Shown one piece after another: positions 11,201-21,747 of a DNA stretch of 64,000 nucleotides. The notes beneath the pieces were generated by a model. The model saw only the letters and a program-made list of their open reading frames with translations. It was not told the origin of the DNA and searched no databases. A program made the translations under genes and the position numbers. Within the stretch, counting starts at the first letter, position 1; each line of letters opens with the position of its first letter. Source of the stretch: Candolleomyces eurysporus (taxonomy: Eukaryota; Basidiomycota; Agaricomycetes; Agaricales; Psathyrellaceae); NCBI GenBank assembly GCA_027579435.1, contig JANBPK010000761.1, positions 37,543-101,542 on the forward strand. The letters run 5' to 3'.

Positions 11201-13379
11201 TCAGTAGGAAGGACCCGGAGCGGGGTCGACCCAGGTTCCATTAGGCCAGAGGGTCGCAGCCTTCGTGAAGTCTCCCGTTTGTGAGTCCGAGATGTACTGT
11301 TTAAATTGGTCAGAACGTCACACCAAAAATGACGACGAATGACTTACGGCCAGCCTGAAGAAATGTGGTATACTCGCATTCAAACCTTGCAATGCAAATT
11401 CCATCCCTGTTCCAACAAATCTTTCGACGTCATCAATGAGCAGAGAGAATCCACTCCAGGGTGAGTTTGGATCTTCCGGTAATGGACCCCATGTCAGCGT
11501 TTGGTTCGCAAGAGGTAGCGAAGGGTTCCAGGTCGTCGTATTGGTAAAGAAGGTGGGTATTAAGGAGCCAAGAGTGGCATCTTGACGGAGCTTCAGGACT
11601 AGATCAGCGAATGGACTCGAGGAGAGTGGAGTAAACACGTACTACTGCGGCGCTTTGCACAATAGGATCATATCCAAAGGCTGCAACTCCATTCAAGAAC
11701 AACCCGAGGAGCAGTCCTTGGTATATGGCCGAAAGCCTCGTCGGGAATGCGGTCCCCGGGATGAGAATCATTGGTATAATGTAGTGGTGCAATCTCAGGG
11801 ATAGGTCAGGCAGCAATGCCAACACCAATAGGACCAGCCCACCGACAATGTACCACCCAACGTAATACGGCAACCATCCCGTCTTACGGATTTCGCGGAC
11901 CTGGTTGATTGCACAAATCGTGACGACAACAATGAGTACCACCAGAGTGGCAATCCCACCAGACCGTTTCCCGATATCTGACGACGTCAATCTACTGAGA
12001 GGCAGTTGGTCGAAGGTAAGGTTGTTCAAAACTCCCACCCAAAATCCAGAAAGGTAGAGAACGCAGCTCTCTAGAGGTGCATTCGCTGTCACCTTTGGCA
12101 TTGTGAACCTGAACGCCACTCTCCAGAACGCATAAGCGACGTATAAGGTGGGGAGGAAACGGCCAAAGATTTCATCAATTGCCGGTGGGTTTCGCTGGGG
12201 TTGGGAGAAGAGGGAGACGTGCCAAAAGCCGATGCAGACGAGGGACCAGAACAAAATGATGTGCTTCGGACGAAGGAGGAGGAAAAGGAAGGAGGTGATA
12301 ATGATATTCATCGCCAAGGCCGCGTTGCGGTTGTCGGAGCAGTGCGTCAGCGACGTGTCGGCTGAGAAGCGGTAGGCAAGGGGGAACACGGTTGGGAATC
12401 CGATTGAGCTAAGGCCATTGGATGTTGTCGACAAGAAGTCGTTGAAGTCGGGCACAAGGTGCAACCTCCCACAACCACCCTTGGAACCAGAGACCAAACC
12501 ACTTTAATGAATGAAGATATGATTAGGTTGGATAAATCACGGGAAGAGGGATGCGCACTTACGCTTGCTGAGCCGCGGCACAAATAAAGCTATCCCCTCT
12601 GTATGTTCCTTCGGCGTCCCCGCCTCCCACAATGAGAGGTTTGAAAGCGATCTGCTCATTCCCAACGGTTCTTGGATTTTGAAGAATCACATTCTTGCAT
12701 TGCGCTGGGCACCTGAAATCGAACACCTGGGAGGTGTTCATAGGCATGCAATTCTGCCCGTCCAGTCCACATTGGTTGTTGGCCGCCCAGAATGTGGTTG
12801 TGCAACCAATGAAAGACTCCGCCGGGATCAAGAAGTACTGGGCACGAGTGAAGAAAGCTAGGCCAATGATATATCCAACGACCAAAATGGCGAAGATCCA
12901 GGGAGCGGTAAACAGCCTTGTAAACCTAACGATTGTCCTTTCGACGGGTATGGAGATGGTACGTCCACGAGACTTTATGTGGATGTCAAGGAGAGGTTTC
13001 GGTGCTACTCGGCGTCGATTCAGCTTTCTATGAAGGTCAGACTTGACTGCGACATACTAGGTAGTTCCACCTTCGGTCTGGGACCTCTCAGATAGAGCAA
13101 CGCGCGGGATACCCTGTTGTAGAGTGTAGGATTGGCTGCTGAGAACCGTTCCCGTCTCTCTCGCAACCATGCTTGAGAGCGGTTGGGAGGGGAGGGCGCT
13201 CGGGTTTGTAAAGCTTCATCTGATTTATCTTCTGGTGTTGAAAGGGCGTCGCTCTTGGTGGAAAGACTATACGGGGACGGCTTGCCGTCGGTTTGCGAGA
13301 TGTAGGATGGGAGTGTTGATTCTTCCGAAATCAAGTGGGGCCCGGATGACGAGCTGGAGGAAGGCCTGTTGGCTTCCAT
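11201..13379 (-). CDS. LCCL-domain multi-pass membrane protein
   Basis: The start is ATG 13379. A Ser/Pro-rich cytoplasmic N-terminus precedes a basic stretch (SQAWLRERRERFSAANPTL) and a first membrane helix (WIFAILVVGYIIGLAFF). The lumenal LCCL domain follows, with its cysteines (FIGCTTTFWAANNQCGLDGQ, FRCPAQCKNV) and the VGGGDAEGTYRGDSFICAAA core. After GGCGRL come about eight hydrophobic helices and a lumenal tail with WNPSLPLANQTLTWG and potential N-glycosylation sites, ending WVDPAPGPSY. This arrangement is the standard fungal LCCL protein, probably endomembrane-located and of unknown function. Introns lie near 12505-12560, 11290-11345 and others. Confidence 0.85.
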
Positions 13380-13622
13380 TTCTATTACTTGGGCAGTGGA
13401 GTATGAACGAAGGGCATTTAGAGGGTAACCAAGAGCAGCTGAGAAGGAGTGTGATGTTTCGGTAAGGGAACCAGTGATGGGGCCTTAGTGACGATTCAGT
13501 TCTCCTTTGGACAGCTTATATTTGTATCTGATAAGATTAGATGATGCACAGCCTTTATGATTTAATAGTGTGTTCAAGATCTACAACAACATGATAGTAG
13601 GAATACTTTGAGGGACTTTGAA

Positions 13623-14363
13623 TCAGGATTCCAGAGGACCAACTGAAATGTTTCTGTCAGTAAATGGAGATTAATAAAGGTTCTAGATCTCGACTCACGG
13701 TAGTCGTAGACAAGGACCGCTTCGATGTCTTCTCCCTTCGGCCCAGTGAACTTGAGGTGTCGGGTGTATCGTCTCTCGCCTTCGATTTCTTGAAGGCCCC
13801 AGGTCTAAATTGAAGGGGTAAGCATCTCCGAAGAGCTTTATCATGATGAGAGAACATCCATACCTGGTTCGCGATCCATGTCGTACCACTCTTCGCAGTA
13901 TCACTTTCCGCGTACGTGTGAACGAGGCCGTGCTCATATGTATCCGCAGTCCAGCCGTTCTTCAAGAAGTCGATGTCCAATTCATCGGCTTTAACCCGCT
14001 TGGACTTGCTAATGACATGGCCGAAGGTGGAATCTTCCTTCTGGCGCTCCTGCCAGTCAAGGATGCGATCTTCGCTGCTTGCTGGGATGCCGCCAGTAAT
14101 GGTCTGTTCGATGTTGATGCTCTCGACACCATTGGCGTCTTTGGTATGCTTGACATACAGAGTAATGGTTCCAACGCTAATGGCCTTCCGCTTGAGCCAG
14201 CCAACGCCTTGCAAAGCGAGAATAGTGTCAGTGCGGTTGTCGGAGAGGGTTTTGTTCTAGATCATCATAGAGTCAGTTCAATCGCGAATCAAGCGGTCAA
14301 GACGCTGACCATGACATATCTGCCAGAGAGGTCGAGAATGTTGAGATCAGCAGGAGCGGCCAT
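13623..14363 (-). CDS. Lipocalin/calycin-like cytosolic protein, conserved in fungi
   Basis: The exons give MAAPADLNILDLSGRYVM, then NKTLSDNRTDTILALQGVGW, a long beta-rich exon, and a final part NQ-TWGLQEIEGERRYTRHLKF ending VLVYDYLGPLES. The initial 'DLSGRYVMNKTLSDN...LALQGVGWLKRKAI' pattern with alternating strands resembles lipocalin or fatty-acid-binding folds and recurs in a conserved fungal family of about 200 residues. An intron starting GTATGGATG after NQ must be removed, because reading through it gives a low-quality basic tail instead. The ligand is unknown. The calycin assignment rests on pattern only. Confidence 0.68.
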
Positions 14364-14719
14364 GTTTAGGATGAACGTGCGGGGAAGTTGGGAGAAGTAC
14401 AACTGAATGCTTACATTTATATCTCTGATATCATGCGTGAACGGGTGCACAAGTTCAAACAATCACATGGAGAGACCTCAGTGTCATTACCAGGGTGATA
14501 GGCGCTCGTGGAGGTATTAAAAGACGTGGCATTGGAAATGGAATGGCGTTGTCGGGCGTTGGAGGTCAAATGAGTATCTCAAGTCAGTCCTCGGTACTTG
14601 TCATGTCTCTTGTGGGTATGAAGCATGCGGTATTACAGCTCGCGGACGGGGAGTAACTTGGCAAAGCCTTCTCAACCATCAACCAACGCAACGGTCGATG
14701 CTCCGCACGATGTTGGATT
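14364..14719. other. Intergenic spacer
   Basis: These 356 bases between two leftward genes contain the promoter of the lipocalin-like gene (adjacent to 14364) and the 3' flank of the next gene. No coding or repeat signal is visible. Confidence 0.5.
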
Positions 14720-15376
14720 TCACGGGTTTTTGGGTTGGAATAGCGTGATGACCTTCCACACTGCATCTTTTCCCCGCTCCCAAGCCCCTGGTCCCCGCGC
14801 GTCGTCACCACCAAACTCTATCATGAGACCATCCTTAGACCATTCGCACCAGATGCCAATTGATCCAGAGGATGGCCCTGCGCCTCCACCCTTCCGGTCA
14901 GGTTCTCCGAGGACGCTGACTAGTTCTTTTCCCGTCGACGTTGTCGATATGCTGATGCTCTCAGGACGGCTGATGTCCTTGCCATCCTTGTCTTGCACTG
15001 ACGCCAAGGTCAGAGTTAGGGGAGTGGCCGGAAAGGTCGTGAAGGCAAGCTCAGAACGCGATGAACCTGTCTTGCCAGCTTTCGCAGCGTCTGCGGGGTT
15101 GGGAACGTTGTACACATCAAGACTATCCAACACCAGCTTTTCCGTCTCCAATTCCGTATATTTGAGCCCCATTTTCGGCTTGTACCCCTTCTGAGGGGAG
15201 AAAAGCAGGCTGAGGCCGAGGGCGTAGTAATTGAAATAAACGGCATCAGGGTACGATTTGACCTCTGGGTCGGGTACGACCTTGCCATCGCTCAGACCTG
15301 TGAGGAAATCTGAGAGCTTTGACGAAGATGGGGAGATGCCGATAAGACTTTGGAGCTGATTCGACGATGAGGACAT
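14720..15376 (-). CDS. Uncharacterised conserved protein
   Basis: A single intronless frame of 218 residues starts at ATG 15376 (MSSSSNQLQSLIGISP). The centre, DAVYFNYYALGLSLLFSPQKG followed by YKPKMGLKYTELETEKLVLD, looks like a folded soluble domain. A Gly-rich loop (PDRKGGGAGPSSGS) and a compact end (IGIWCEWSKDGLMIEFGGDD ... VWKVITLFQPKNP) follow. There is no signal peptide or membrane helix. I do not recognise the family. The composition (acidic and structured, not repeat-like) and full-length intact frame support a real gene. It is divergent from seipin across 130 bases. Confidence 0.7.
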   Translation of the reverse strand: MSSSSNQLQSLIGISPSSSKLSDFLTGLSDGKVVPDPEVKSYPDAVYFNYYALGLSLLFSPQKGYKPKMGLKYTELETEKLVLDSLDVYNVPNPADAAKAGKTGSSRSELAFTTFPATPLTLTLASVQDKDGKDISRPESISISTTSTGKELVSVLGEPDRKGGGAGPSSGSIGIWCEWSKDGLMIEFGGDDARGPGAWERGKDAVWKVITLFQPKNP

Positions 15377-15506
15377 GGCTGCAAAGTTCAAAGTTCAAAA
15401 CTGAAGCAGACGCGGCTGATCATGTCCAAATCATGTGATAGCCTTGCTCGTGTCGACCGCGATGAGGTCACCAACTTGAACTTCAAGGGCTTTCCTCCGC
15501 TCGACG

Positions 15507-16734
15507 ATGTCCAAGGCAGAACGCGAAGAGGAACAACAGCCTGAGGAAGCAGAAGCAGAAAGCGGCCTCATATACTCGACCTTCGTCTCAACCGCCAGCT
15601 TCCTTCGACCGTATGCCCCGCAGATCGTGCCGGTGGTGGTATGCACGTTCTTCATTCCCATAATCTTGGCAATTTCTGGCTTTGCTGGGTACGTGGTATG
15701 GAGTAATCTTTCGACGAAGTGGGAGACCCCAATCTACCTTCAATATGGGTGAGTCGCGGATGAACACTCTCCGTTTGGACCCATGTTTATTCGACTGGCC
15801 AGAGATGGCACTCCACCGAATGCCCAATTCGTGGTGCCTTCCTTGCACTCTCAACAGCAATACGATGTTTCATTGCACCTAGTCGTGCCCGCTTCAGAAT
15901 CCAATCTGGCTCTTGGGAACTTTATGGCCTCTTTAACATTAAACACGACCAACAACAAAACTCTGGCTACTGTCAGACGCCCGGTAAGTCCGCTGTCTTG
16001 GAGTCATTGACAGTATCCTGAACCCTCTTATGCTAGGCTGTGGCAGTTACGACCAACTCATGGTGGATTTTTGGGCCGCGAAATACCATTGACATTGATG
16101 TCCCACTGCTCAAATCTTTCGTCGCGGGTACTTCGAGCCTGCTGGCAGATATCCAATTAGGACGTCGCGACAACTGGAAGAACTTGGGAACCGGAGAAGG
16201 ACGCGAGCTAAGCGTAATATCTGCTTCTTTGCAAGGAATAGCGGTGCCCCACGGAGTCAGGTACGTTGTCATTGTCGCCACTTCTTCAGCTAGATCTAAT
16301 CGCAGTGTACTAGGGGCCTCGCCATCCGATTCCCGCTCCTGTCTTCGTTGACCGCAGCGTTCATCTTCTTGACCATCTGCAGCTTGATTCTTGGGGTGTG
16401 CATTCTTCCAGTAATGCTTCCCGATGTACCAGAGGATGCGAAAGATCTTCGCAAGCGCAGTTCGACCTCTTCTATACCATTCCCTCCTTCCGAGAAAGCT
16501 AGACGCAAGAAAAGGTCGCAGTTCAGCAGGAGATCGAGTGAAGCTGCGAGTCCCAGCTCTTCAGTAAGTTTAAGTCCATCAATGTTGCGTCCCCGAATTC
16601 TGATAAAATCGAAGCAGAGCGTGAAAGAGGAAGAATCTGTCGCCAGCATCCCTCCTGCAGAAGAGCCGACTCCAGAACGACTTCGTCAGCGCAAGATTAG
16701 CACAAGGCGCGAAAACGAAGGGGATTCACAATAA
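15507..16734 (+). CDS. SEI1: Seipin (lipid-droplet assembly protein)
   Basis: The protein is an ER membrane protein that organises nascent lipid droplets. Exon 1 encodes a short acidic N-terminus and the first membrane helix (QIVPVVVCTFFIPIILAISG, residues about 40-60). Splicing then gives LQYG-DGTPPNAQFVVPSLHS. The lumenal beta-sandwich follows (YDVSLHLVVPASESNLALGN, FMASLTL), then a hydrophobic SFVAGTSSLL stretch and the second membrane helix (AAFIFLTICSLILGVCILPV). The cytosolic tail is long, Ser/Arg/Lys-rich and disordered, ending RRENEGDSQ at 16734. Topology (two helices flanking a lumenal domain) and the PNAQF..PSL motif fit fungal seipin/Fld1. Confidence 0.88.
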
Positions 16735-16828
16735 ATACTTGGCGAAAAATTCTGTATGATACCCCCGTATATATAATTCCCTCATAATTGCTGGTGTCCT
16801 ATAATGTACAACGGTTCCACGTCCCGCG

Positions 16829-17903
16829 CTACTTCTCACTTTCAGGTTTCTCACTATCTTCAGTTTCTTTGGTATCCGCCTCACTCTTCTCCTCTTTCAC
16901 TTCTTTCACCTCCTTCACCTCCTTCACCTCCTTCACCTCCTCCTTCTCATCCTTCTCCTTCTGCTTTGCCGATGAAGCTGTTGTTTCCTCAACCTCAGCC
17001 TTCTCCTTGGTACTCGTCTCAGGCTCCTTTCCCTTGGAGCCCTTTGATTCTGTGTTATCAGCAAGCCCCTTGACCAGATCAGCGGCCTCATCGCCCCCGA
17101 GTCCCAACTCCTCAATCATATCCCTCAGCTCATCCATGGTGACCTTGACGCCTTGCAGCCCATACCCAGATAGTTCGTCTCCGAGATCGACTCTCGATCC
17201 TTCCTCTTCCTTGTTAATGGGNTTTCGGGGGCGCCTTTCCCCTGAGCGGCGAAGGCTGCTGTTGTGTAGCGAGGATCTTGGTCTTGATGTGTTCCGGTGT
17301 CATTTGGAGGGGGAGTGAAGCACCAGGGACGCCGATAGGTTTGACTGGCGGAGGAGGGCGTTCGAACTCTTCATCCCATTCTTCGTTGCGCCGGAGGAAT
17401 TGGTCTAGTTCGTTGTATTCCACCGCTTCTTCACTGGGAGTTGTCCGTTAGATTAGACCAGGGCTGTGGTTGGGAAATGCACCTACAAATCCTGAAATGT
17501 CTATCGAGGAGTGAGCTCGAATTCCAGAGTAACACATAGCGATATACTCACCCCGATGAATTTACCTCCGACTAAGATGCCTGGTAACTGCTGTTTGTCT
17601 GTAATTCATGTCGGTGGGTTGAGCAGATCTGAGGATGCGGGGACATGTATTTCGAACAACTCAACATACCTGCTGGTGCCCTCCTCCTCCACAATTTCTT
17701 CGCCTCCTCGTCTGAAGCAAGATCATAAGAATTAAAAGGTATCTTCTTCGATTGCAGAATCCGGAGCAAGTACTCTTCGGACGAGGCGTTCTATCAGAGC
17801 TAACAACAATTGCGATCATGGCCCGAGTCTAACCTTGTCTTTGCCTCAGAGCCGGTTGAGAGGCAATAGTCGTCAAGTAAATGGTAATCGGTGGTGGGAC
17901 CAT
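16829..17903 (-). CDS. SH3BGR-like thioredoxin-fold protein with acidic repeat tail
   Basis: The start ATG 17903 gives MVPPPITIYLTTIASQPALR. An intron ending CCGAAG joins RQRQ to EYLLRILQSKKIPFNSYDLA, followed by EEAKKLWRRRAPADKQQLPG, ILVGGKFIGDFQDFEEAVEY and LDQFLRRNEEWDEEFERPPP. This is the glutaredoxin-like fold of the SH3-binding glutamic-acid-rich family, without the CxxC redox pair. The second half is unfolded and acidic, with MDELRDMIEELGLGGDEA and a (KEV)n tract before the end at 16829. The redox or scaffold function is unknown. One N (17221) lies in a linker. Confidence 0.8.
16890..16945 (+). repeat. In-frame 9-nt tandem repeat coding KEV
   Basis: On the plus strand the unit TTCACCTCC (variants TTCACTTCT and TTCACCTCC) repeats about five times. 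On the coding minus strand it reads as Lys-Glu-Val triplets within the acidic tail of the SH3BGR-like protein. A copy-number change of nine bases keeps the frame, so the tail length may vary between strains. Confidence 0.8.
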
Positions 17904-18109
17904 GGGTTATAGACGTGATCGTCGTTTAGAATAAAGGAGGGTATCGAAGTCCAAGCCTGCAACGGGTTTCCAATATATACATCACCCCACTCAGGGGTTC
18001 CATTGCCAATTCTGTCAGTCCATTAATGTTGGCTCGGGGCCGATTGTGATGGCTGCAAGCACTCTTCTTCCTTTTCTCTCTCGTCCACCGCTAAACAGGA
18101 TACCCAACG

Positions 18110-18817
18110 ATGGCGAATCCTTCAGGGGAAGTCAAGGTTCTTGTTGTGTGCTTAGGTTCGTCCAGACATTATCGAGAGCTCGAGTTCTCTACTAACATAC
18201 GGGCGGCAATCGATCAGGTAACATTTGCCGGTCCCCTATGGGCGAAGCCGTCCTGCAACATATCGCAAACCAAAGAGGGCTAGATGTCGTTGTAGACAGC
18301 GCTGGAACCGCTGGATACCATGTCGGAGAGGAACCTGATGAACGGTGCGTAGCCCACCCTTCCACCCTGTCCAGTACTGAACTGTAACTGCGCCCATACA
18401 GTACTGTCGCTACTTGCAAGAAGGTCAGTCTGAACCACAGATTGCGGTGCAACCGAAGACACTGAACGTCTCCAAAACAGCACGGTGTACCAATAAACAG
18501 CTATGCAAGACAAGTTGCCACCTCGGACTTCACGAAATTCACCCATATCCTCGCCTCCGACGAGAACAACTTAAGGCATCTAGAGTCTATCAAACCTGCG
18601 AATGCCACGGCTTCAGTGAGGCTATGGGGCTCTTACCTGGACGGGAAGCCAATCCCTGATCCATACTACGGACGTGCTGTAAGTTTTATTGGAATGAACT
18701 TGGTATTGCAACGACTAAAAATACATTGTGCAGAGCGGGTTTGAAAACGTATACCACCAATGTGTTAGCCTATCGAACGCATTCCTAGACGAGGTTATCG
18801 GAAAGGAGGGCTCGTAG
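18110..18817 (+). CDS. Low-molecular-weight protein tyrosine phosphatase
   Basis: Exon 1 (MANPSGEVKVLVVCL) splices inside the active-site loop into GNICRSPMGEAVLQHIANQ, giving the P-loop C-L-G-N-I-C-R-S with nucleophile Cys and Arg of the CX5R motif. DSAGTAGYHVGEEPDERTVA and ILASDENNL are family motifs. The general-acid Asp occurs in IPDPYYG, and the protein ends GFENVYHQCVSLSNAFLDEV...GKEGS at 18817, about 160 residues. The enzyme dephosphorylates phosphotyrosine in the cytosol (Stp1/Ltp1 class). It is divergent from the SH3BGR-like gene over about 206 bases. Confidence 0.93.
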
Positions 18818-18960
18818 AAAGTCACAATGCAATGCATACATCTTTGGTTGCTTCCCTTTCCCGACGTCTCATGCAGACGAGCAATTCACCTGGACTTGAA
18901 ACCTCCAGGATTTAGTGGTGGGTTGGCATGTTCACTGATGCACGGTTTCCAATGGCATCC

Positions 18961-21373
18961 TCAGCCCTCCAAAGGCTCGTGATGGTCTAAAGAAAATGAG
19001 CTGATATTCTACAACATTTGCCGGCACTGCTCACCTTATTCTGGGTGTAGAAGTTGATGCCACTGGATGAATGACAGTCGTCAGCATCATGTCTGCCCCG
19101 AGTCTCGTACAAATCTTACCCCTTTCCGTAGAATCCGGTGTCTCCGAGGACGCTACCCTTTAAAAACATTAACAAAAGATATCGACTGGAAGCGGTGGGT
19201 AAGCCATACCTTGTTTCCGCTCCAAGAGAACATGGGCAGAGGCACCGGGATTGGCACGTTGACTCCAATTTGACCGACGTTCACATCAGTCTCGAACTTG
19301 CGGGCAGTGGCACCCGACTGAGTGAAGATCGCAGCCCCATTGCCGTAGCGGTTCGAGTTGATGATCTCAAGAGCGTCATCGAGGGTCTCTGCACGCAGAA
19401 CAACCAAGACAGGACCGAAAATCTCCTCCCTATCCGGCATAGGTTAGCGAGGAAGCTGGAGGACGCAAGTGGTGCACGTACTGGTAGCAACGCATGTTGG
19501 TACCGGCCTCGATGATGGTGGGGCCAACGAAATTGCCATCGGGGTAGCCAGGAACAGTTATGTTACGACCGTCCAGCAGAACCTTCCCTCCGTCTTCCTC
19601 TGCGGAAGCAATGAGGCCGGTGACCCTGGCCTTGGCCCCTGGTGAAATGAGAGGACCCCTGGAGGTTGTCAGTATCAATAAGGCTCGATGAAAACCCTGG
19701 AACCCCTACAGATCGGCACCGGACTCGAATCCACCATTGACGCTCAACTTGCTTGCCCTCTCAACAAGTTCAGGCAACCAGCTCTGGGCTTCGCCGACGA
19801 GAAGGGCTAGATGTGAGGGGACTTGGTCAGAAACCAAAGCTGTGTAGGTTTGTAACGCTACTCACCCACTGAGATGGCCATGCACCGTTGTCCGGCAGCT
19901 GCACACGAGGTGAGTACAATTCGCAGAAACCTCAACGGAAAAAANGTACCTCCGAAAGCAGCGCCAACGATAGAGTTCAAGGCCAGATTTTTGTTAGCTG
20001 GTCATCATATTAGCTTACATCTATTCAATGAAGGGATGGAACATACCATCAGGCATAAGAATCGCGTGGTTCTTGGCTCCCATGTTGGCCTACTCCATGT
20101 GAGCGCACGGGACTCGGAGAAGGCTGACGAAAGCACTGACCTGAACTCGCTTCCCATTTTGAGTTCCCCTTCGAGAGACTCAGTAACTCGGAACCGCAAG
20201 ATCGAAAATGACACTTACCGTTCGTAGATGTGTTTGCCGGCACGGTCGCCGCCCACAAAGCTAATCGCCTTAATGTCTGGATGGTCGCAAATAGAGTTTA
20301 CAGTGGGAACACCGCCATGGACAACGTTCAAAACACCATCGGGTAGGCCTGGCAAATGTCAGAAGATCATTGGATAGAAGGTGATTATATGTATGCATAC
20401 CTGCTTGCTGGCAGAGTTCAGCGATAATCATAGCCGCGCCTGGGTCCCTCTCAGACGGCTTGAGAACCAGCGTGTTTCCTGTGACGGCAGCAACAGGAAT
20501 AGTCCATAGCGGAATCATTCTGCGAAAACGTGAACACGGAGACAATGTGAGCCGACGGAACAGCGTACGCGGGGAAGTTGAATGGGGCAACGCTTGCACA
20601 AACACCCAAGGGCACTCGTCGGACGTATGTGTCCATGTCCTTGCTTACTGGAGAAAGGCGTTAGCATAGGACGACAGGTGAATGGGAGATAGAGTTGCTT
20701 ACCTTCGATCTTGTCGGCGAGCAATGTGGACGTGATTCCGATGGCAGTCTCAACGACTTGGAGGCCACGAAGCAGATCCCCATGTGCGTCTACCAGAATT
20801 TGAGAACGTGAAATGGACATGCGAAGTAAAGGTATCTCACCAGCAATGGTCTTTCCTTGCTCAAGAACAATACTCGAGGCAATGGCGTCGGCGTTCTTAC
20901 GCAAGAGGTGTTGAAGTCTGAGCCAAAGATGAGTAGGCTATAGCATCGAAGCCATGAGATACATACTCTATGACAAACTTCTGACGGGTGAGGATGCTAG
21001 TCTTGCTCCAGGATTTAAACGCATGGGATGCAGCATCGACTGCCTGGTCGAATTCTGCATCCGTGGTTTGGGGAACCCGGGTCAGGACGGTTTGCGTGGA
21101 CTATGAAGCCAGGTAAGCATGGTCAAATGAAAGCTAAGGGGGCAGTGTACACACAGGGTCGTGAACATCGGTCCACTCCGCAGTCTTGCTCTCTACAAAC
21201 TGCCCAGCAATAAAGTTCTTGGTATTCCCTCCGGTAGCACTGGTGCCTTTCCAGCCTTCTGAGAGCTTCTGTGCGCGTGGTAGGGCTGCTGCGCTGAGAG
21301 CATTTGCGCGTGCAGAGGTGCTGAATGCACTCGCCCTGATGTGTCTGAGCTGGGGAAGTCTGGGGCAGGGCAT
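18961..21373 (-). CDS. Methylmalonate-semialdehyde dehydrogenase, mitochondrial
   Basis: This CoA-acylating aldehyde dehydrogenase (ALDH6) converts methylmalonate semialdehyde to propionyl-CoA, and malonate semialdehyde to acetyl-CoA, in valine, pyrimidine and beta-alanine breakdown. The start ATG 21373 begins an Arg/Ser/Ala-rich mitochondrial presequence ([20 protein letters not shown]). Then come [20 protein letters not shown], a [20 protein letters not shown] segment, [18 protein letters not shown], and [15 protein letters not shown] with the catalytic Cys. [10 protein letters not shown] is followed by [21 protein letters not shown] and ITSLWRA, with stop at 18961. The last three exons are small (an exon ending GKG, then GINFYTQNK, then TITSLWRA). 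One N lies at 19945. Confidence 0.92.
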
Positions 21374-21747
21374 GGTTCGTGGAGTGGGGAATCAAGCGAA
21401 GGCCTGGTATAAAGGGGCCTGCCAATTCAGGTTGGCGCCCACACCGTCACGGAGGCGGATCTTGCAGGTCGCGTAATAGCCGAGCCCCACGTGTGCCGTG
21501 TGACCCTTGGTCACATTTTGCGAAACGCGTTCGTCTCCATATTGGCCTTCGCATCGCCTGAGGGCAACTGGCACGCCAGCCTCGCCCCGTATCGTCCCAC
21601 CGTCAGCGAGACGACCCCCGGCACCATCTATCTCTCCAGGGACTCCTGGTGAGTCGAAAATTACGTGTCTGGGCAGTGGCTTATCGTGTTCGGTCCGGTT
21701 TTGCTTTGCACCGATCTCCCTTCCTCTATACAACCAACTCCGCCGGT

